A stretch of 49,259 nt of DNA from Nonomuraea sp. MG754425 (GCF_021699195.1 NZ_SSXE01000141.1:1-49259); one strand, 5' to 3'; positions 15,709-24,804 are shown, counted from the stretch's first letter. Numbers and translations: made by a program. Notes: generated from the sequence alone by a model not told the origin.

Positions 15709-17478
15709 GTGAGCAATGGCGATGGGGTGGACACGCCGCCAGAAGGCAGGAAACGGCGCCCCACGCGACGATCGCGCGCGACTTCCGGCACGGCGGGCAA
15801 CCCCGAGTCCGCCGCGCCCGGCGGCGGCGCGCCGGGCCGCAGCGGCAAGACGGGCGGCACCGGCACGTCCGGCAGAGCCGCTTCCGGCGGTTCCGGCGGT
15901 TCCGGAAGCGCGCCGCGCGGCGGCCCCGGCAAGACCGACGGGCCGGGCAGGTCCCGCGCGAGCCGGCCCCGGCCGGGCGCGCCGCGCTTCGCCAAACCGC
16001 TCACCCCCGCCTCCCTGCTCGGCTGGACCGCGCTGTCCGCCATCGTGCCCGGCGCCGCGCACCTGCGGGCCGGGCACCGCCGTACCGGGCTGGTGCTGAT
16101 CAGCGTGTACGCGGTGCTGCTGCTCGGTGCCCTGGCCATCGGCCTGAGCCTGGCCGGGAACCTGGCCAACGCGTCCTGGCTGGCCCACGAGGGCAACATG
16201 ATGCTGGTCGTCGTGATCTCCTCGGTGCTCGCGCTGTGCTGGTTCGCGGTGCTGGCGACCTCGTACGCGGTGCTCGGCCCGAACCGGCTGAACCAGCACG
16301 GCCAGATCGTCACCGGCATCGTGGTGGGCGTGCTGTGCGTGGCGGTCATGTCGCCGTTCGCGCTCACCGCCAACTACGTCGTGGCCTTCCGCAACACGGT
16401 CGGGGCCATCTTCCCCTCCGACCCCGACCCGGAGTCGCCCGAGACCTCCCACAACCCCGCCGACCCGTGGAACGGCAGGGACCGCGTCAACTTCCTGCTC
16501 ATCGGCGGCGACGCGGCCGGCAACCGGACCGGCGTTCGCACCGACAGCATGAACGTGGCCAGCGTGGACCTCAACACCGGCGCCACCGTGCTGTTCAGCC
16601 TGCCGCGCAACCTGCAGCACGTGCGCTTCCCGTCCTCCTCGCCGCTGCACAAGCAGTTCCCGAACGGGTTCATGGCCGAACTGCCCAACGGCGGCCTGCT
16701 CAACGAGGTCTGGCAGTACGCCAACGACAACCCGCAGCTCATGGGCGGCAAGAACAAGGGCCCGCGGGCGCTGATGGACGCCATCGGCTTCACGCTCGGC
16801 CTGAAGATCGACTACTACATGCTGATGAACATGTACGGCTTCGCCGACCTCGTGGACGCCATCGGCGGCCTGCGGATCAAGGTCACCGAGGACGTCAAGT
16901 GGGGCGGCCTCTACGGCACCGCGGGCACCATCAAGGCGGGCTACCGGAAGCTGACGGGCGAGCAGGCCCTGTGGTACGGGCGCTCCCGCGTCGGCAGCGA
17001 CGACTTCTCCCGCATGTCCCGCCAGCGCTGCGTCATCGGCGCCTTCGCCCAGCAGGCGACCCCGTCGGTGATCCTCACCAGGTTCGAGAAGATCGCCGGC
17101 GCGGCCAAGCGGCTGGCGCAGACCAACATCCCGCAGGGCCTGCTGCCGGCGCTGGTGGAGCTGGCGGTCAAGGTCAAGGACGCCAAGATCACCAGCCTGC
17201 AGTTCGTGCCGCCGGAGTTCTACTCGGGGCGTCCGGACTGGGCCAAGATCCGTACGGCGACGCGGAAGGCGGTCAGCGACTCGCTCCGGCCGCGGCGCGC
17301 GCAGGCGGCCAACGTCAGCGCCTCGCCCAGCGCGACCGCGTCACCGAGCACGACCGCCTCGCCCGGCGCGACCGCCTCGGCACCGCCCGGGACCCGCGCC
17401 GCCACGCCCACCGAGACGCCGACCCGCAACAACCAGAAGGGCGCGGCGCAGTCCCTCGACGAACTCTGCGGCCTGTGA
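15709..17478 (+). CDS. LytR-CpsA-Psr (LCP) family protein
   Basis: 589 residues. A Gly/Arg/Pro-rich disordered cytoplasmic head (1-95) is followed by about four membrane helices (about 100-225), which is more than the single anchor usual for LCP proteins. The external LCP domain runs about 257-485 (NFLLIGGDAAGNRTGVRTDSM, LFSLPRNLQHV, ALMDAIGFTLGLKIDYYMLMNMYGFADLVDAIGG, WYGRSRVGSDDFSRMSRQR), and a Ser/Thr/Ala tail ends the protein. LCP enzymes attach phosphate-linked glycopolymers to peptidoglycan; the conserved arginines are present. The GTG 15709 is preceded by AAGGAG. A strong hairpin follows the stop. Confidence 0.92.
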   Translation: MSNGDGVDTPPEGRKRRPTRRSRATSGTAGNPESAAPGGGAPGRSGKTGGTGTSGRAASGGSGGSGSAPRGGPGKTDGPGRSRASRPRPGAPRFAKPLTPASLLGWTALSAIVPGAAHLRAGHRRTGLVLISVYAVLLLGALAIGLSLAGNLANASWLAHEGNMMLVVVISSVLALCWFAVLATSYAVLGPNRLNQHGQIVTGIVVGVLCVAVMSPFALTANYVVAFRNTVGAIFPSDPDPESPETSHNPADPWNGRDRVNFLLIGGDAAGNRTGVRTDSMNVASVDLNTGATVLFSLPRNLQHVRFPSSSPLHKQFPNGFMAELPNGGLLNEVWQYANDNPQLMGGKNKGPRALMDAIGFTLGLKIDYYMLMNMYGFADLVDAIGGLRIKVTEDVKWGGLYGTAGTIKAGYRKLTGEQALWYGRSRVGSDDFSRMSRQRCVIGAFAQQATPSVILTRFEKIAGAAKRLAQTNIPQGLLPALVELAVKVKDAKITSLQFVPPEFYSGRPDWAKIRTATRKAVSDSLRPRRAQAANVSASPSATASPSTTASPGATASAPPGTRAATPTETPTRNNQKGAAQSLDELCGL

Positions 17479-17509
17479 CCCCGCGCCTTTCCAGCGCCGG
17501 ATGACCGCG

Positions 17510-17540
17510 CGCCGGGCGGGCCGGCGAAGCCCGCCCGGCG
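17510..17540. terminator. Strong hairpin after LCP gene
   Basis: A perfect 12-base stem (17510-17521 pairing with 17529-17540) with a seven-base loop, no T-run. It stands between the LCP stop at 17478 and the convergent membrane protein stop at 17674 and is probably a bidirectional terminator. Additional imperfect hairpins follow up to about 17615. Confidence 0.7.
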
Positions 17541-17673
17541 ATATCCGGGAAACCGGCTTCCCTTTCCGCCGGGCCCTTCGGCCGGCGCCATTCCGGAAGG
17601 TCCGATATCCCGGCGGAAACCACCCACCTGACCGCCGGTCAAGGCGCCAGGAAGGGCGGCCCCGGAAACGCGC

Positions 17674-19713
17674 TCACGCCGGGACGGCGTTCTTCCTGGG
17701 CAGCAGGGCCATCGCGCCGACGTAAAGCAGGGCCGCCACGATGAGCAGGCCCTTGTAGCCGGTCACCAGGGCCACGTACTCCAGGCAACCGCCGACCATC
17801 GCGCCCAGCAGGTTCGCGCCGAAGGACGTGGTCGCGTCGGCCGTCTCCGCGAAGCGCTTGGCGAAGACCACGTTCGCGGCGAAGATCGGCAGGAACGCGA
17901 CCACGACGGCGGCCACCGCCCGCAGCGGGAGCGGGAGCGACAGCAGCCACTCGTTCGGCACGAGCCAGGACAGCAGCAGGCCCGCGAACAGCACGCCGTA
18001 CATGACGGGCAGCGGCGGGGTGCGGAAGCGGCGGGTCACCTCGACGGCGGCGAGCACCGCGACGAGCACCCCGGCGAAGACGATCGCGTTGACCACCCAC
18101 GTGGTGCCGAACAGCAGCGCGAACCCGGTCACGCTCTTGGTCTCCAGCAGCATGAACGCCACACCCAGCAGGAACAGGTCGGTGTACGGCCGCATCCGCC
18201 GGTACGGGCCCGCCACCACACGCACGGCCAGCAGGCTGACGATGAGGATCAGGCCGAGCGTGATGATGTAGATCGGCGGGATCGTGGCTTCCTTGAGGTA
18301 CAGGAAGGGCCGGTCGTCGCCGGCGGGCGCGGGCGTGCCGGCCGCCGCCCCCGGCCACTCGGCGGCGCAGCGCTGGTCGGCCGCGGCCAGCCCGGCGGTG
18401 ATGACGGCCTGCTGCCCGGCGGTGCTGACGACGTCCACGCAGGGCTTGTGGCCGAAGGCGCGCTGCATGGTCGAGGCGAGGCGATCGACGAGCCAGCTCT
18501 CGCGGTAGTAGTTGTACATCGAGAACGTGCCGCCCGGCTTGAGGTGGGCGCGGGCCGCCCGCATGGCCTCCTCGGTGAACAGGTAGCTCTCCAGGCGCAG
18601 CGAGCTGGCCCCGGAGACGAGGGTGAGCGAGTCGGGCAGGGCGAACAGGATCAGGTCGTAGGTGGCGCCGGTGCGCTCCAGGAAGGCGCGGCCGTCGGTG
18701 ACGTGGGTGGTGACGCGCGGGTCGTCGTAGGGCCGGTCGGGGTGCACGGAGCCGCCCAGCTCGCGCAGCTTGGGGTCGATCTCGACGGCGTCGACGCGGT
18801 TGGCGCCCTTGGACAGCGCGATCGCCACGTCGGTGCCGCTGCCCGCGCCGACGATGAGCACGTCCTTGGGCGGCTTGCTCGCCCGCTCGTACGGCAGGCC
18901 GTACTGGGCCTCCCACTGCAGGCGGGCGTGGGCGGGCACGGCCTGCTGGTGCGGGATGCCGTTGACCGCGATGTCGGTGACGGGGATGCCGACCTGCACG
19001 AGCTGCTTGGTGGTGACCTTGTAGTACGGCGACCAGATCGCGCCGGCGGTGAGCGTCTCGGCCAGCAGCAGCCCGACCACGGCCACGGCCGGCACGGCCA
19101 CGAGCCCGACGTAGAGCGTGCGCGGCCTGGGCACGAGCAGCACGCCGTAGCAGACGGCCGCGATGAGCCCCCAGAACACCGGCGGCGCGCTGAGGAACGA
19201 CAGCGCCGTGAACGCCACGATGCCGGTGAGGCTGCCGATCAGGTCGTAGCGGTAGGCCTCCAGGCGCGGCAGCTCGGGGAAGCACCGGCCGACCAGCTCG
19301 GCGGGCCCCATGAGCACGACGGCGGCGGCGCAGAAGATCACCGGCAGGATCGCCCAGGCGGGCGGCCCGCTGGTGGACAGGCTCGTCCAGTAGAGGACGC
19401 CCTCGGTGTTGCGGTCGACGGTGACCGGGAAGGTCAGCACGACGATGACCAGCACGGCCAGCACGACGGGCGAGTAGTACGGCTGCCGTCGCGAGCGCCC
19501 CACGCGCAGGAAGCCGAGCCCGATCCCGAGAAAGGACCCGAGCAGCACGAAATTGGTGAAATAGCTGAGGTGGACGATGTTCGACCCGGTCCAGCGGATC
19601 AGCGCCAGCTCGAGGAAGAGCATGAAGGCACTGGCGAGGATGAGCCTCGGCCGCACGGCCAGCCAATGGGCCTTTTCTCCGTCGTCTACCGGCTTTTGCG
19701 CCTGGAGCGTCAT
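17674..19713 (-). CDS. Membrane-embedded spermidine-synthase-like protein
   Basis: 679 residues. About seven membrane helices (about 20-235) are followed by a soluble Rossmann domain (about 270-460) with the SAM/decarboxylated-SAM site VLIVGAGSGTDVAIALSKGANRVDAVEIDPKLRELG (near 283) and DLILFALPDSLTLVSG. A second set of about seven helices (about 480-670) follows. This architecture is the spermidine-synthase family with a membrane domain. Whether it makes polyamines is unproven: the propylamine acceptor residues cannot be verified by eye. The ATG at 19713 starts MTLQAQKP. It stands alone between hairpins. Confidence 0.87.
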   Translation of the reverse strand: MTLQAQKPVDDGEKAHWLAVRPRLILASAFMLFLELALIRWTGSNIVHLSYFTNFVLLGSFLGIGLGFLRVGRSRRQPYYSPVVLAVLVIVVLTFPVTVDRNTEGVLYWTSLSTSGPPAWAILPVIFCAAAVVLMGPAELVGRCFPELPRLEAYRYDLIGSLTGIVAFTALSFLSAPPVFWGLIAAVCYGVLLVPRPRTLYVGLVAVPAVAVVGLLLAETLTAGAIWSPYYKVTTKQLVQVGIPVTDIAVNGIPHQQAVPAHARLQWEAQYGLPYERASKPPKDVLIVGAGSGTDVAIALSKGANRVDAVEIDPKLRELGGSVHPDRPYDDPRVTTHVTDGRAFLERTGATYDLILFALPDSLTLVSGASSLRLESYLFTEEAMRAARAHLKPGGTFSMYNYYRESWLVDRLASTMQRAFGHKPCVDVVSTAGQQAVITAGLAAADQRCAAEWPGAAAGTPAPAGDDRPFLYLKEATIPPIYIITLGLILIVSLLAVRVVAGPYRRMRPYTDLFLLGVAFMLLETKSVTGFALLFGTTWVVNAIVFAGVLVAVLAAVEVTRRFRTPPLPVMYGVLFAGLLLSWLVPNEWLLSLPLPLRAVAAVVVAFLPIFAANVVFAKRFAETADATTSFGANLLGAMVGGCLEYVALVTGYKGLLIVAALLYVGAMALLPRKNAVPA

Positions 19714-19899
19714 AACGCCTCACCGTAGTGAACAGACCGGGGACAAGGAAGTCTGACGTCCCGGAACAAATGTCATCCCCTTCCTCACAAATGCGGAGTT
19801 TTCGCAGGTCAAAACGCGCGGATCCGCTGGACGAACGTGTCGGGATGAGTGAATGTTGGGAGGTTCGTTTCCCTCCACAAACGTCTTCGGCGGTGGCAC

Positions 19900-21258
19900 A
19901 TGCGGATCCTGATCCAGCTCCGTCCCTCCCCTGATCTGGTCGCGGCGGTCGCCGACCCCGCCCAGACCGTCACCACGGCCGACGTCGCCGACGGGCTGCC
20001 CGGGGTCGAACTCGACCCGGCCTTCACCCCGGTGGCCGTGCCCCGGCCCGTGCCCGCGGCGGGCGCCGACCCGCTCTCGCTCAGCCAGCCGCTCGACTTC
20101 TCCCTCGCCGCCGGGGACGCCTCGGTGCTCGTGCGCGGCACGATCTCCGACGACGAGCTGACCGCCAGGGTCGCGCTGCTGCCGGCGCTCAGGCCCGACG
20201 TGGTGGGCGTCTTCGCCGACCCCGTCATCGAGTCCACGCCGGTGTGCGGGGGCGACCCGCCGTCCGGCGACTGGCACGACGTCGAGCGGCTGCTGACCGT
20301 ACCCGGACTGCACGCCGAGGGTCTCGACGGGACCGGCGTGGCGACGGCCGTGCTGGACACCGGGATCAACGCCGCGCACGCGGCCAGGCGGCTCGGCAGG
20401 GCCGTCACGGTGGACGCCGCGCGCTCCTGGAGCCCGCCGGGCGTGCGCGGCAGGCCGGGCGGGTTCGAGGTCGGCCACGGCACGATGTGCGCCTTCGACG
20501 TGCTCGTCACCGCCCCCCAGGCGTCGCTGATCGACGTCCCGGTGCTGCTGTCCGCCCGGCCGGGCGGCTCGGCGCTCGACGGGCTGCTGTCGGACGCGGT
20601 GGCGGCCTTCGCGCACCTGCGCGGCGTGCTCGACGCGCAGCCCGCCGGGTCGCGGGCGCTGGTGGTGACCAACTCGTGGGGGTCGTTCTCGCCCGAGTGG
20701 GACTTCCCGGTGGGGCATCCGGGCAACTACTCCGACAACGCGGCGCACCCGTTCAACCTGATGGTCGCCGCGCTCGACAAGGCGGGCGCGGACGTGCTGT
20801 TCGCGGCCGGCAACTGCGGGCGCGAGTGCCCCGACGGGCGCTGCGCGTTCACCGGCCGGCCCATCGCGGGCGCCAACTCCCACCCGAAGGTCCTGTCGGT
20901 GGGCGGCGTGGACGTCAACGGCGAGCGGGTCGGGTACTCCTCGCAGGGTCCGGGACGCCTGACCGCCCGCAAGCCGGACGTGTGCGCGTACACGCACTTC
21001 CTCGGGTCCGGGGCGTTCGGCTCCGGCGAGGCCGACTCGGGCACCTCGGCGGCCACGCCGGTCGCGGCCGGGCTGGTGGCGGCGGTGCGCACCCGCTGGC
21101 CCGCCGCCAAGCTGTCGCCGGCCCAGTTGCGGGCGCTGCTGCGCAGGACGGCCGAGGACCGCAGCGAGGTCGGCTTCGACTACGACTACGGTTACGGCAT
21201 CGTGGACCCGGCCGGGATCCTCGCCGCGCTCCAGCGGCGCGCCAGGAACGCGGCCTGA
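19900..21258 (+). CDS. Subtilisin-like serine peptidase (S8), apparently cytosolic
   Basis: 452 residues, with catalytic D153 (VATAVLDTGIN), H193 (GFEVGHGTMC), S383 (DSGTSAATPVAAG) and oxyanion N305 (AAGNCG). No signal peptide: the N-terminus MRILIQLRPSPDL is a soluble beta strand, and residues 1-110 form an extra N-terminal domain of the kind seen in intracellular actinobacterial S8 enzymes. ATG 19900 is chosen over GTG 19849 because the family begins MRILIQLR; GGCGGTGG is a weak Shine-Dalgarno. Two cysteines flank N305 (NCGRECPDGRC). Substrates are unknown. A hairpin follows. Confidence 0.9.
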   Translation: MRILIQLRPSPDLVAAVADPAQTVTTADVADGLPGVELDPAFTPVAVPRPVPAAGADPLSLSQPLDFSLAAGDASVLVRGTISDDELTARVALLPALRPDVVGVFADPVIESTPVCGGDPPSGDWHDVERLLTVPGLHAEGLDGTGVATAVLDTGINAAHAARRLGRAVTVDAARSWSPPGVRGRPGGFEVGHGTMCAFDVLVTAPQASLIDVPVLLSARPGGSALDGLLSDAVAAFAHLRGVLDAQPAGSRALVVTNSWGSFSPEWDFPVGHPGNYSDNAAHPFNLMVAALDKAGADVLFAAGNCGRECPDGRCAFTGRPIAGANSHPKVLSVGGVDVNGERVGYSSQGPGRLTARKPDVCAYTHFLGSGAFGSGEADSGTSAATPVAAGLVAAVRTRWPAAKLSPAQLRALLRRTAEDRSEVGFDYDYGYGIVDPAGILAALQRRARNAA

Positions 21259-21265
21259 CGCCTCG

Positions 21266-21292
21266 GGGCGGGCCCCAGGGCGGGGCCCGCCC
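21266..21292. terminator. Bidirectional terminator hairpin
   Basis: A perfect 11-base stem, GGGCGGGCCCC against GGGGCCCGCCC, with a five-base loop, eight bases after the S8 peptidase stop and just before the stop of the convergent ABC permease. Confidence 0.7.
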
Positions 21293-21294
21293 TC

Positions 21295-22020
21295 CTACGC
21301 GTGCTCGCGGTTGTGGACGCGGGTGCCGATCGCGAGCCCGGCGGCGGCGAACAGGAGCGTCACCGCCACGCCGGCGGCCACCGCCCCGGTCAGGTAGCGG
21401 CCGTGGAACAGCTCGCGCAGCGCCTCCAGCACGTACCGGAACGGGCTGGCGTGGGACAGGCCGTCAAGCCAGCCCGGCGCCATCGACATCGGCAGGAACG
21501 TGCCGGACAGCAGGAGCAGCGGCACCACCGCCGTCGTCATCACCGGCGCGAACAGGTGCTCGTCGATGGTCAGCGCGATCGCGTACGACAGCGCGGCCAG
21601 CCCGGCCCCGAGCACGGCGACCAGGGTGAGCCCGGCCGCCAGCCCGAGCACGGGGGCGCGCAGCCCGAAGGCGAAGGCCACCGCGAGAAGCAGCAGCGTC
21701 TGCGCGACCAGCGTGACGACGTTGTTGAGCACCCGGCCGAGCAGCAGCGCCAGCCGCCCGACCGGGGTGACGCGCATGCGCTCCAGCACGCCGGTGCGCC
21801 GGTCGAAGACCACCCCGAACCCGGCCATGCCCGCGCTCATCAGCCCGAGCTGGACGATCAGCCCCGGCACCAGCGTCTCCCAGGTGCCGAAGGTGGCGAA
21901 GATCGGCCCGAACAGCACCAGGAACAGCAGCGGCTGGAGCATGCCGATCACGACACCGGCCTTCTGCCGCAGCGTGACGTCCAGGTCGTGGCGGAACAGC
22001 AGCCAGGTCTCGCGCGGCAT
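21295..22020 (-). CDS. ABC-2 drug exporter permease (DrrB-like)
   Basis: 241 residues with six hydrophobic segments. FGVVFDRRTGVLERMRVTPVGRLALLLGRVLNNVVTLVAQ is the DrrB/ABC-2 loop, and PLLLLSGTFLPMSMAPGWLDGLSHASPFRYVLEALRELFHGRY is the usual C-terminal pattern. Its ATG overlaps the ATPase stop as ATGA (four bases), so the two are coupled. The reading frame is open upstream, but that is antisense-like sequence within the ATPase gene. The pair probably exports hydrophobic drugs and is controlled by the divergent TetR. Confidence 0.93.
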   Translation of the reverse strand: MPRETWLLFRHDLDVTLRQKAGVVIGMLQPLLFLVLFGPIFATFGTWETLVPGLIVQLGLMSAGMAGFGVVFDRRTGVLERMRVTPVGRLALLLGRVLNNVVTLVAQTLLLLAVAFAFGLRAPVLGLAAGLTLVAVLGAGLAALSYAIALTIDEHLFAPVMTTAVVPLLLLSGTFLPMSMAPGWLDGLSHASPFRYVLEALRELFHGRYLTGAVAAGVAVTLLFAAAGLAIGTRVHNREHA

Positions 22021-22775
22021 CAGGCCCCCTTGCCGGTCGGTGTGCCCTGCTCGCGCGGCGACCTGCCGGTGAGGTCGAGGAAGACGTCGTCGAGCGTGCG
22101 CCCGCCGGTCTTCAGCTCGGCCGGCGCGCCCTCGGCCACGATGCGGCCGTGGTCGATGATCAGCACGCGGTCGCAGAGGGCGTCGGCCTCGTCGAGGTAG
22201 TGGGTGGTCAGGAAGACCGTCATGCCCCGGCCGTCGCGCAGCGCGCGGACGTGCTCCCACAGGTTGGCGCGGCTCTGCGGGTCGAGGCCGGTGGTCGGCT
22301 CGTCGAGGAAGAGCAGCACCGGGTCGTGCAGCAGCGCGAACGCGATGTCGAAGCGGCGGCGCTGCCCTCCGGAGAGCGCGACGGGGATCTGGGTCTCCAG
22401 CCCGGTGAGCTCCAGCCGGCCCAGGACGTCGTCGATTCGCGCGGCGACGGCGCGGCGGCTCAGGCCGTACAGCATGCCCTGCAGTTCCAGTTCGCCCTTG
22501 ACCGGGCTGACGGGCGGCAGGCCGCTGCCCTGGGCGACGTAGCCGATGCGCCGGCGCACCTGCCGCTGCTCGGCGACCAGGTCGTGGCCGGCCACCGTGG
22601 CGGTGCCCGCGGTGGGGCGCAGCAGGGTGGTCAGCATGCGCATGGTCGTGGTCTTCCCTGCGCCGTTGGGGCCGAGGAAGCCGACGATCTCGCCCGGCCG
22701 CACCGACAGATCGACTGCGCTGACGGCCTCCACGCCGCCTTTGAAGGTCTTGCTCAGACCTGAAGTGTCAATCAC
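22020..22775 (-). CDS. ABC drug exporter ATP-binding protein (DrrA-like)
   Basis: 251 residues. Walker A GPNGAGKTTT (near 37-46), Q-loop YVAQGSGLPP, signature LSGGQRRRFDIA, Walker B LLFLDEPTTGLDP, switch TTHYLDEADALCDR. The C-terminal RTLDDVFLDLTGR is the DrrA-family tail motif, which supports a drug exporter. The ATG at 22775 lies 68 bases from the divergent TetR gene; GGAGGCGATGAAAAGTG upstream gives the Shine-Dalgarno. Confidence 0.94.
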   Translation of the reverse strand: MIDTSGLSKTFKGGVEAVSAVDLSVRPGEIVGFLGPNGAGKTTTMRMLTTLLRPTAGTATVAGHDLVAEQRQVRRRIGYVAQGSGLPPVSPVKGELELQGMLYGLSRRAVAARIDDVLGRLELTGLETQIPVALSGGQRRRFDIAFALLHDPVLLFLDEPTTGLDPQSRANLWEHVRALRDGRGMTVFLTTHYLDEADALCDRVLIIDHGRIVAEGAPAELKTGGRTLDDVFLDLTGRSPREQGTPTGKGA

Positions 22776-22787
22776 TTTTCATCGCCT

Positions 22788-22831
22788 CCAAATTTATGGT
22801 AACCCCAAACTTAGTGTCACTGCAAATTTGG
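22788..22831. promoter_or_regulatory. Candidate TetR operator with leaderless tetR promoter
   Basis: Inverted repeat CCAAATTT (22788-22795) and AAATTTGG (22824-22831), the only AT-rich stretch for kilobases. It also contains two direct copies of CAAATTT followed by GGTA. A likely -10, TACGAT, at 22832-22837 lies right against the second arm and would start the tetR transcript at about its ATG (22844), so tetR may be leaderless. GGAGG is only one base from that ATG, too close to act as a normal ribosome site. Binding would cover both divergent promoters. Confidence 0.6.
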
Positions 22832-22843
22832 TACGATGGAGGC

Positions 22844-23545
22844 ATGACAGAAGGGCTGCGGGAGCGCAAGAAGCGCGAGACGAGGGAGCGCATCTCGGAC
22901 ATCGCGACGGGCCTGTTCATTGCCCGGGGCTTCGACAACGTGACGGTGGCCGAGGTCGCGCAGGCCGCGGACGTGTCCGTCAACACGGTCTTCAACTACT
23001 TCAGCACGAAGGAGGACCTGTTCGCCGACCGGCAGGAGCTGGCCGTGGAGCTGCCGCAGCAGGTGCTGCGCGAGCGTGGGCCGGGAGAGAGCGTGGTGCG
23101 CGCGTTCCGGCGCGACTTCCTCGACGCCGTCGGCACCCGCCACTGGCGCTACGGCCTCAACGCCGGCAACGACGTCTTCACCAGGGTCGTCAACGCCAGC
23201 CCCGCCCTGGTGGCCAGGATGCGCGAGGTCGGCGACGGACGCGAACGGGGTCTGGCCCGCGCGCTGGCCAGCGAGCTGGAGGCCGGGCCCGGAGACCTGA
23301 CGCCCAGCATGGTCGCCGCGCACGTCCTCAACACCACGCGGATCCTGAGCGAGCACGCCGTGGCCATGATGCTGGCGGGCGAGCCGTGGGAGCGGATCGA
23401 GCCGTCGCTCAGGGCGCAGGCCGAGAGCGCCTTCGACCTGCTGGAGGCCGGGCTGGGCGACGTCGGCGGGCTAGGCCGTCGAGCTGATGATGGCGGCGAG
23501 GACGCCGAGGGCGATGAACCCCAAGGTGAGGATCAGCATCACTGA
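22844..23545 (+). CDS. TetR-family regulator of the divergent ABC exporter
   Basis: 233 residues. The helix-turn-helix is at about 28-48 (TVAEVAQAADVSVNTVFNYFSTKEDLF) and the ligand domain is helical. ATG 22844 starts MTEGLRERKKRETRERI, the standard TetR opening. The frame continues past the conserved C-terminus (FDLLEAGLGDV) for an acidic, charged tail that overlaps the convergent DUF4190 gene antisense by 75 bases. Being divergent from the drrAB-like pair with a shared inverted repeat, it most likely represses them until a drug binds. Confidence 0.93.
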   Translation: MTEGLRERKKRETRERISDIATGLFIARGFDNVTVAEVAQAADVSVNTVFNYFSTKEDLFADRQELAVELPQQVLRERGPGESVVRAFRRDFLDAVGTRHWRYGLNAGNDVFTRVVNASPALVARMREVGDGRERGLARALASELEAGPGDLTPSMVAAHVLNTTRILSEHAVAMMLAGEPWERIEPSLRAQAESAFDLLEAGLGDVGGLGRRADDGGEDAEGDEPQGEDQHH

Positions 23546-23788
23546 GCCGATGATGCCGCAGACCCGCCCGGCCTGGATCTGGCTGCGGTTGTCGTAGTGC
23601 CGGCCGCTCTCGTCGATCTCGCGCAGCGCCCGGTTGCCCATCGACCAGGCGAAGGGGCCGATGAACGTGCAGACCACCAGGCTCAGGATGCCCAGGACGA
23701 GGATGGTCGTGCCGTTCGGATGGCTCTGCGGCGGCGGGTAGTACCCGGCGCCGTAATCGGGATAGGACAAGTCGCGCGGCCCTCTCAC
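23471..23788 (-). CDS. DUF4190-domain small membrane protein
   Basis: 105 residues. A short Pro/Tyr-rich cytoplasmic head (YPDYGAGYYPPPQ) is followed by two membrane helices (about 27-50 and 78-102) joined by the typical DUF4190 loop SMGNRALREIDESGRHYDNRSQIQAGRVCGI. The function is unknown; such proteins are common in actinomycete envelopes. Its 3' end overlaps the TetR gene's end by 75 bases on the opposite strand, so the two are convergent and may interfere in transcription. It is divergent from the channel gene. Confidence 0.85.
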   Translation of the reverse strand: MRGPRDLSYPDYGAGYYPPPQSHPNGTTILVLGILSLVVCTFIGPFAWSMGNRALREIDESGRHYDNRSQIQAGRVCGIIGSVMLILTLGFIALGVLAAIISSTA

Positions 23789-23883
23789 GTGAACGTCAGG
23801 TGGGCTTTTATACCACAGTCTCCCTCTTGATCATTATGCGTCATCATGGTACGCACCTGATCCCCCCTGAGGAGCCTGCCCCC

Positions 23884-24804
23884 GTGCGTGAACGCACCCG
23901 AACCCTGCTGTCCCACCGGCATTTCCAGCGGTTCATCATCGGCGTCATCCTGATCAACGCGGTGACCCTCGGCCTGGAGACCTTCCCCACCGTCCTCGCG
24001 GAGTACGGCCCCCTCCTGACCGTGGTCGACCACGTGGCGCTCTACATCTTCACCGCCGAGCTGATCGCCAAGCTGTACGTCGAGCGCGCCGCCTTCGTCC
24101 GCGACCCGTGGAACATCTTCGACACCATCATCGTCGCCATCGCCTTCGCCGCCACCAACGGCGGCCTGTCGGTGCTGCGCGCCCTGCGCATCCTGCGCGT
24201 GCTGCGCCTGCTGTCCGTCGTGCCGAGCCTGCGCCGCGTGGTCTCCGCGCTGCTGCGGGCGATGCCCGGGATGAGCTCGATCGTGGTGCTGCTGTCGCTG
24301 GTGCTGTACGTGGCCGCCGTCATGGCCACCAAGCTCTACGGGCAGACCGCGCCGGACCGCTTCGGCAGCCTGCCGACCTCGCTGTTCACCCTCTACCAGA
24401 CGATGACGGGGGACGACTGGGGCAACATCGCCAAGGAGGTGATGAGCCGGCATCCCACGGCGTGGATCTTCTTCACCATCTTCATCCTGGTGTGCACGTT
24501 CGTCGTGCTCAACCTCTTCCTCGCGGTCGTGGTGAGCGCGATGGACGAGGAGAACGCCGAGGAACGGGCGGCGATTGAGGACAACACGACGCACCTCATG
24601 GAGGACACCAGGGCCCACACGCGGCAGCTCCTCGACGAGCTGGCCGAACTGCGCAAGGAGGTCGCCGAGTTGCGCGGGCTGCGCGAGGCCGCCCCGGCCC
24701 TGTCCGCCGCCGGCGGCGGCACGATGGCCGGAGCCGGCGGCGGCGCGATGGCCGGAGCCGGCGGCAAGAAGAAGGCCCGGGGGAAGCGGTCACGGTCCGC
24801 GTGA
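23884..24804 (+). CDS. Voltage-gated ion channel (one-domain, Nav/Cav superfamily)
   Basis: 306 residues. Six membrane helices; S4 carries arginines every third residue (R99, R102, R105, R108). The pore loop reads TMTGDDWG at 173-180, closer to the TGEDW of eukaryotic Cav repeats than to the TLESW of NaChBac, so calcium or mixed selectivity is possible. After S6 (about 195-218) comes a charged coiled coil (about 222-272) that would hold the tetramer, then a Gly/Ala tail with MAGAGG repeats and a basic KKKARGKRSR end. GTG 23884 is chosen over upstream ATGs because GAGGAG is about nine bases before it. A 15-base hairpin starts inside the last codons. Confidence 0.88.
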   Translation: MRERTRTLLSHRHFQRFIIGVILINAVTLGLETFPTVLAEYGPLLTVVDHVALYIFTAELIAKLYVERAAFVRDPWNIFDTIIVAIAFAATNGGLSVLRALRILRVLRLLSVVPSLRRVVSALLRAMPGMSSIVVLLSLVLYVAAVMATKLYGQTAPDRFGSLPTSLFTLYQTMTGDDWGNIAKEVMSRHPTAWIFFTIFILVCTFVVLNLFLAVVVSAMDEENAEERAAIEDNTTHLMEDTRAHTRQLLDELAELRKEVAELRGLREAAPALSAAGGGTMAGAGGGAMAGAGGKKKARGKRSRSA

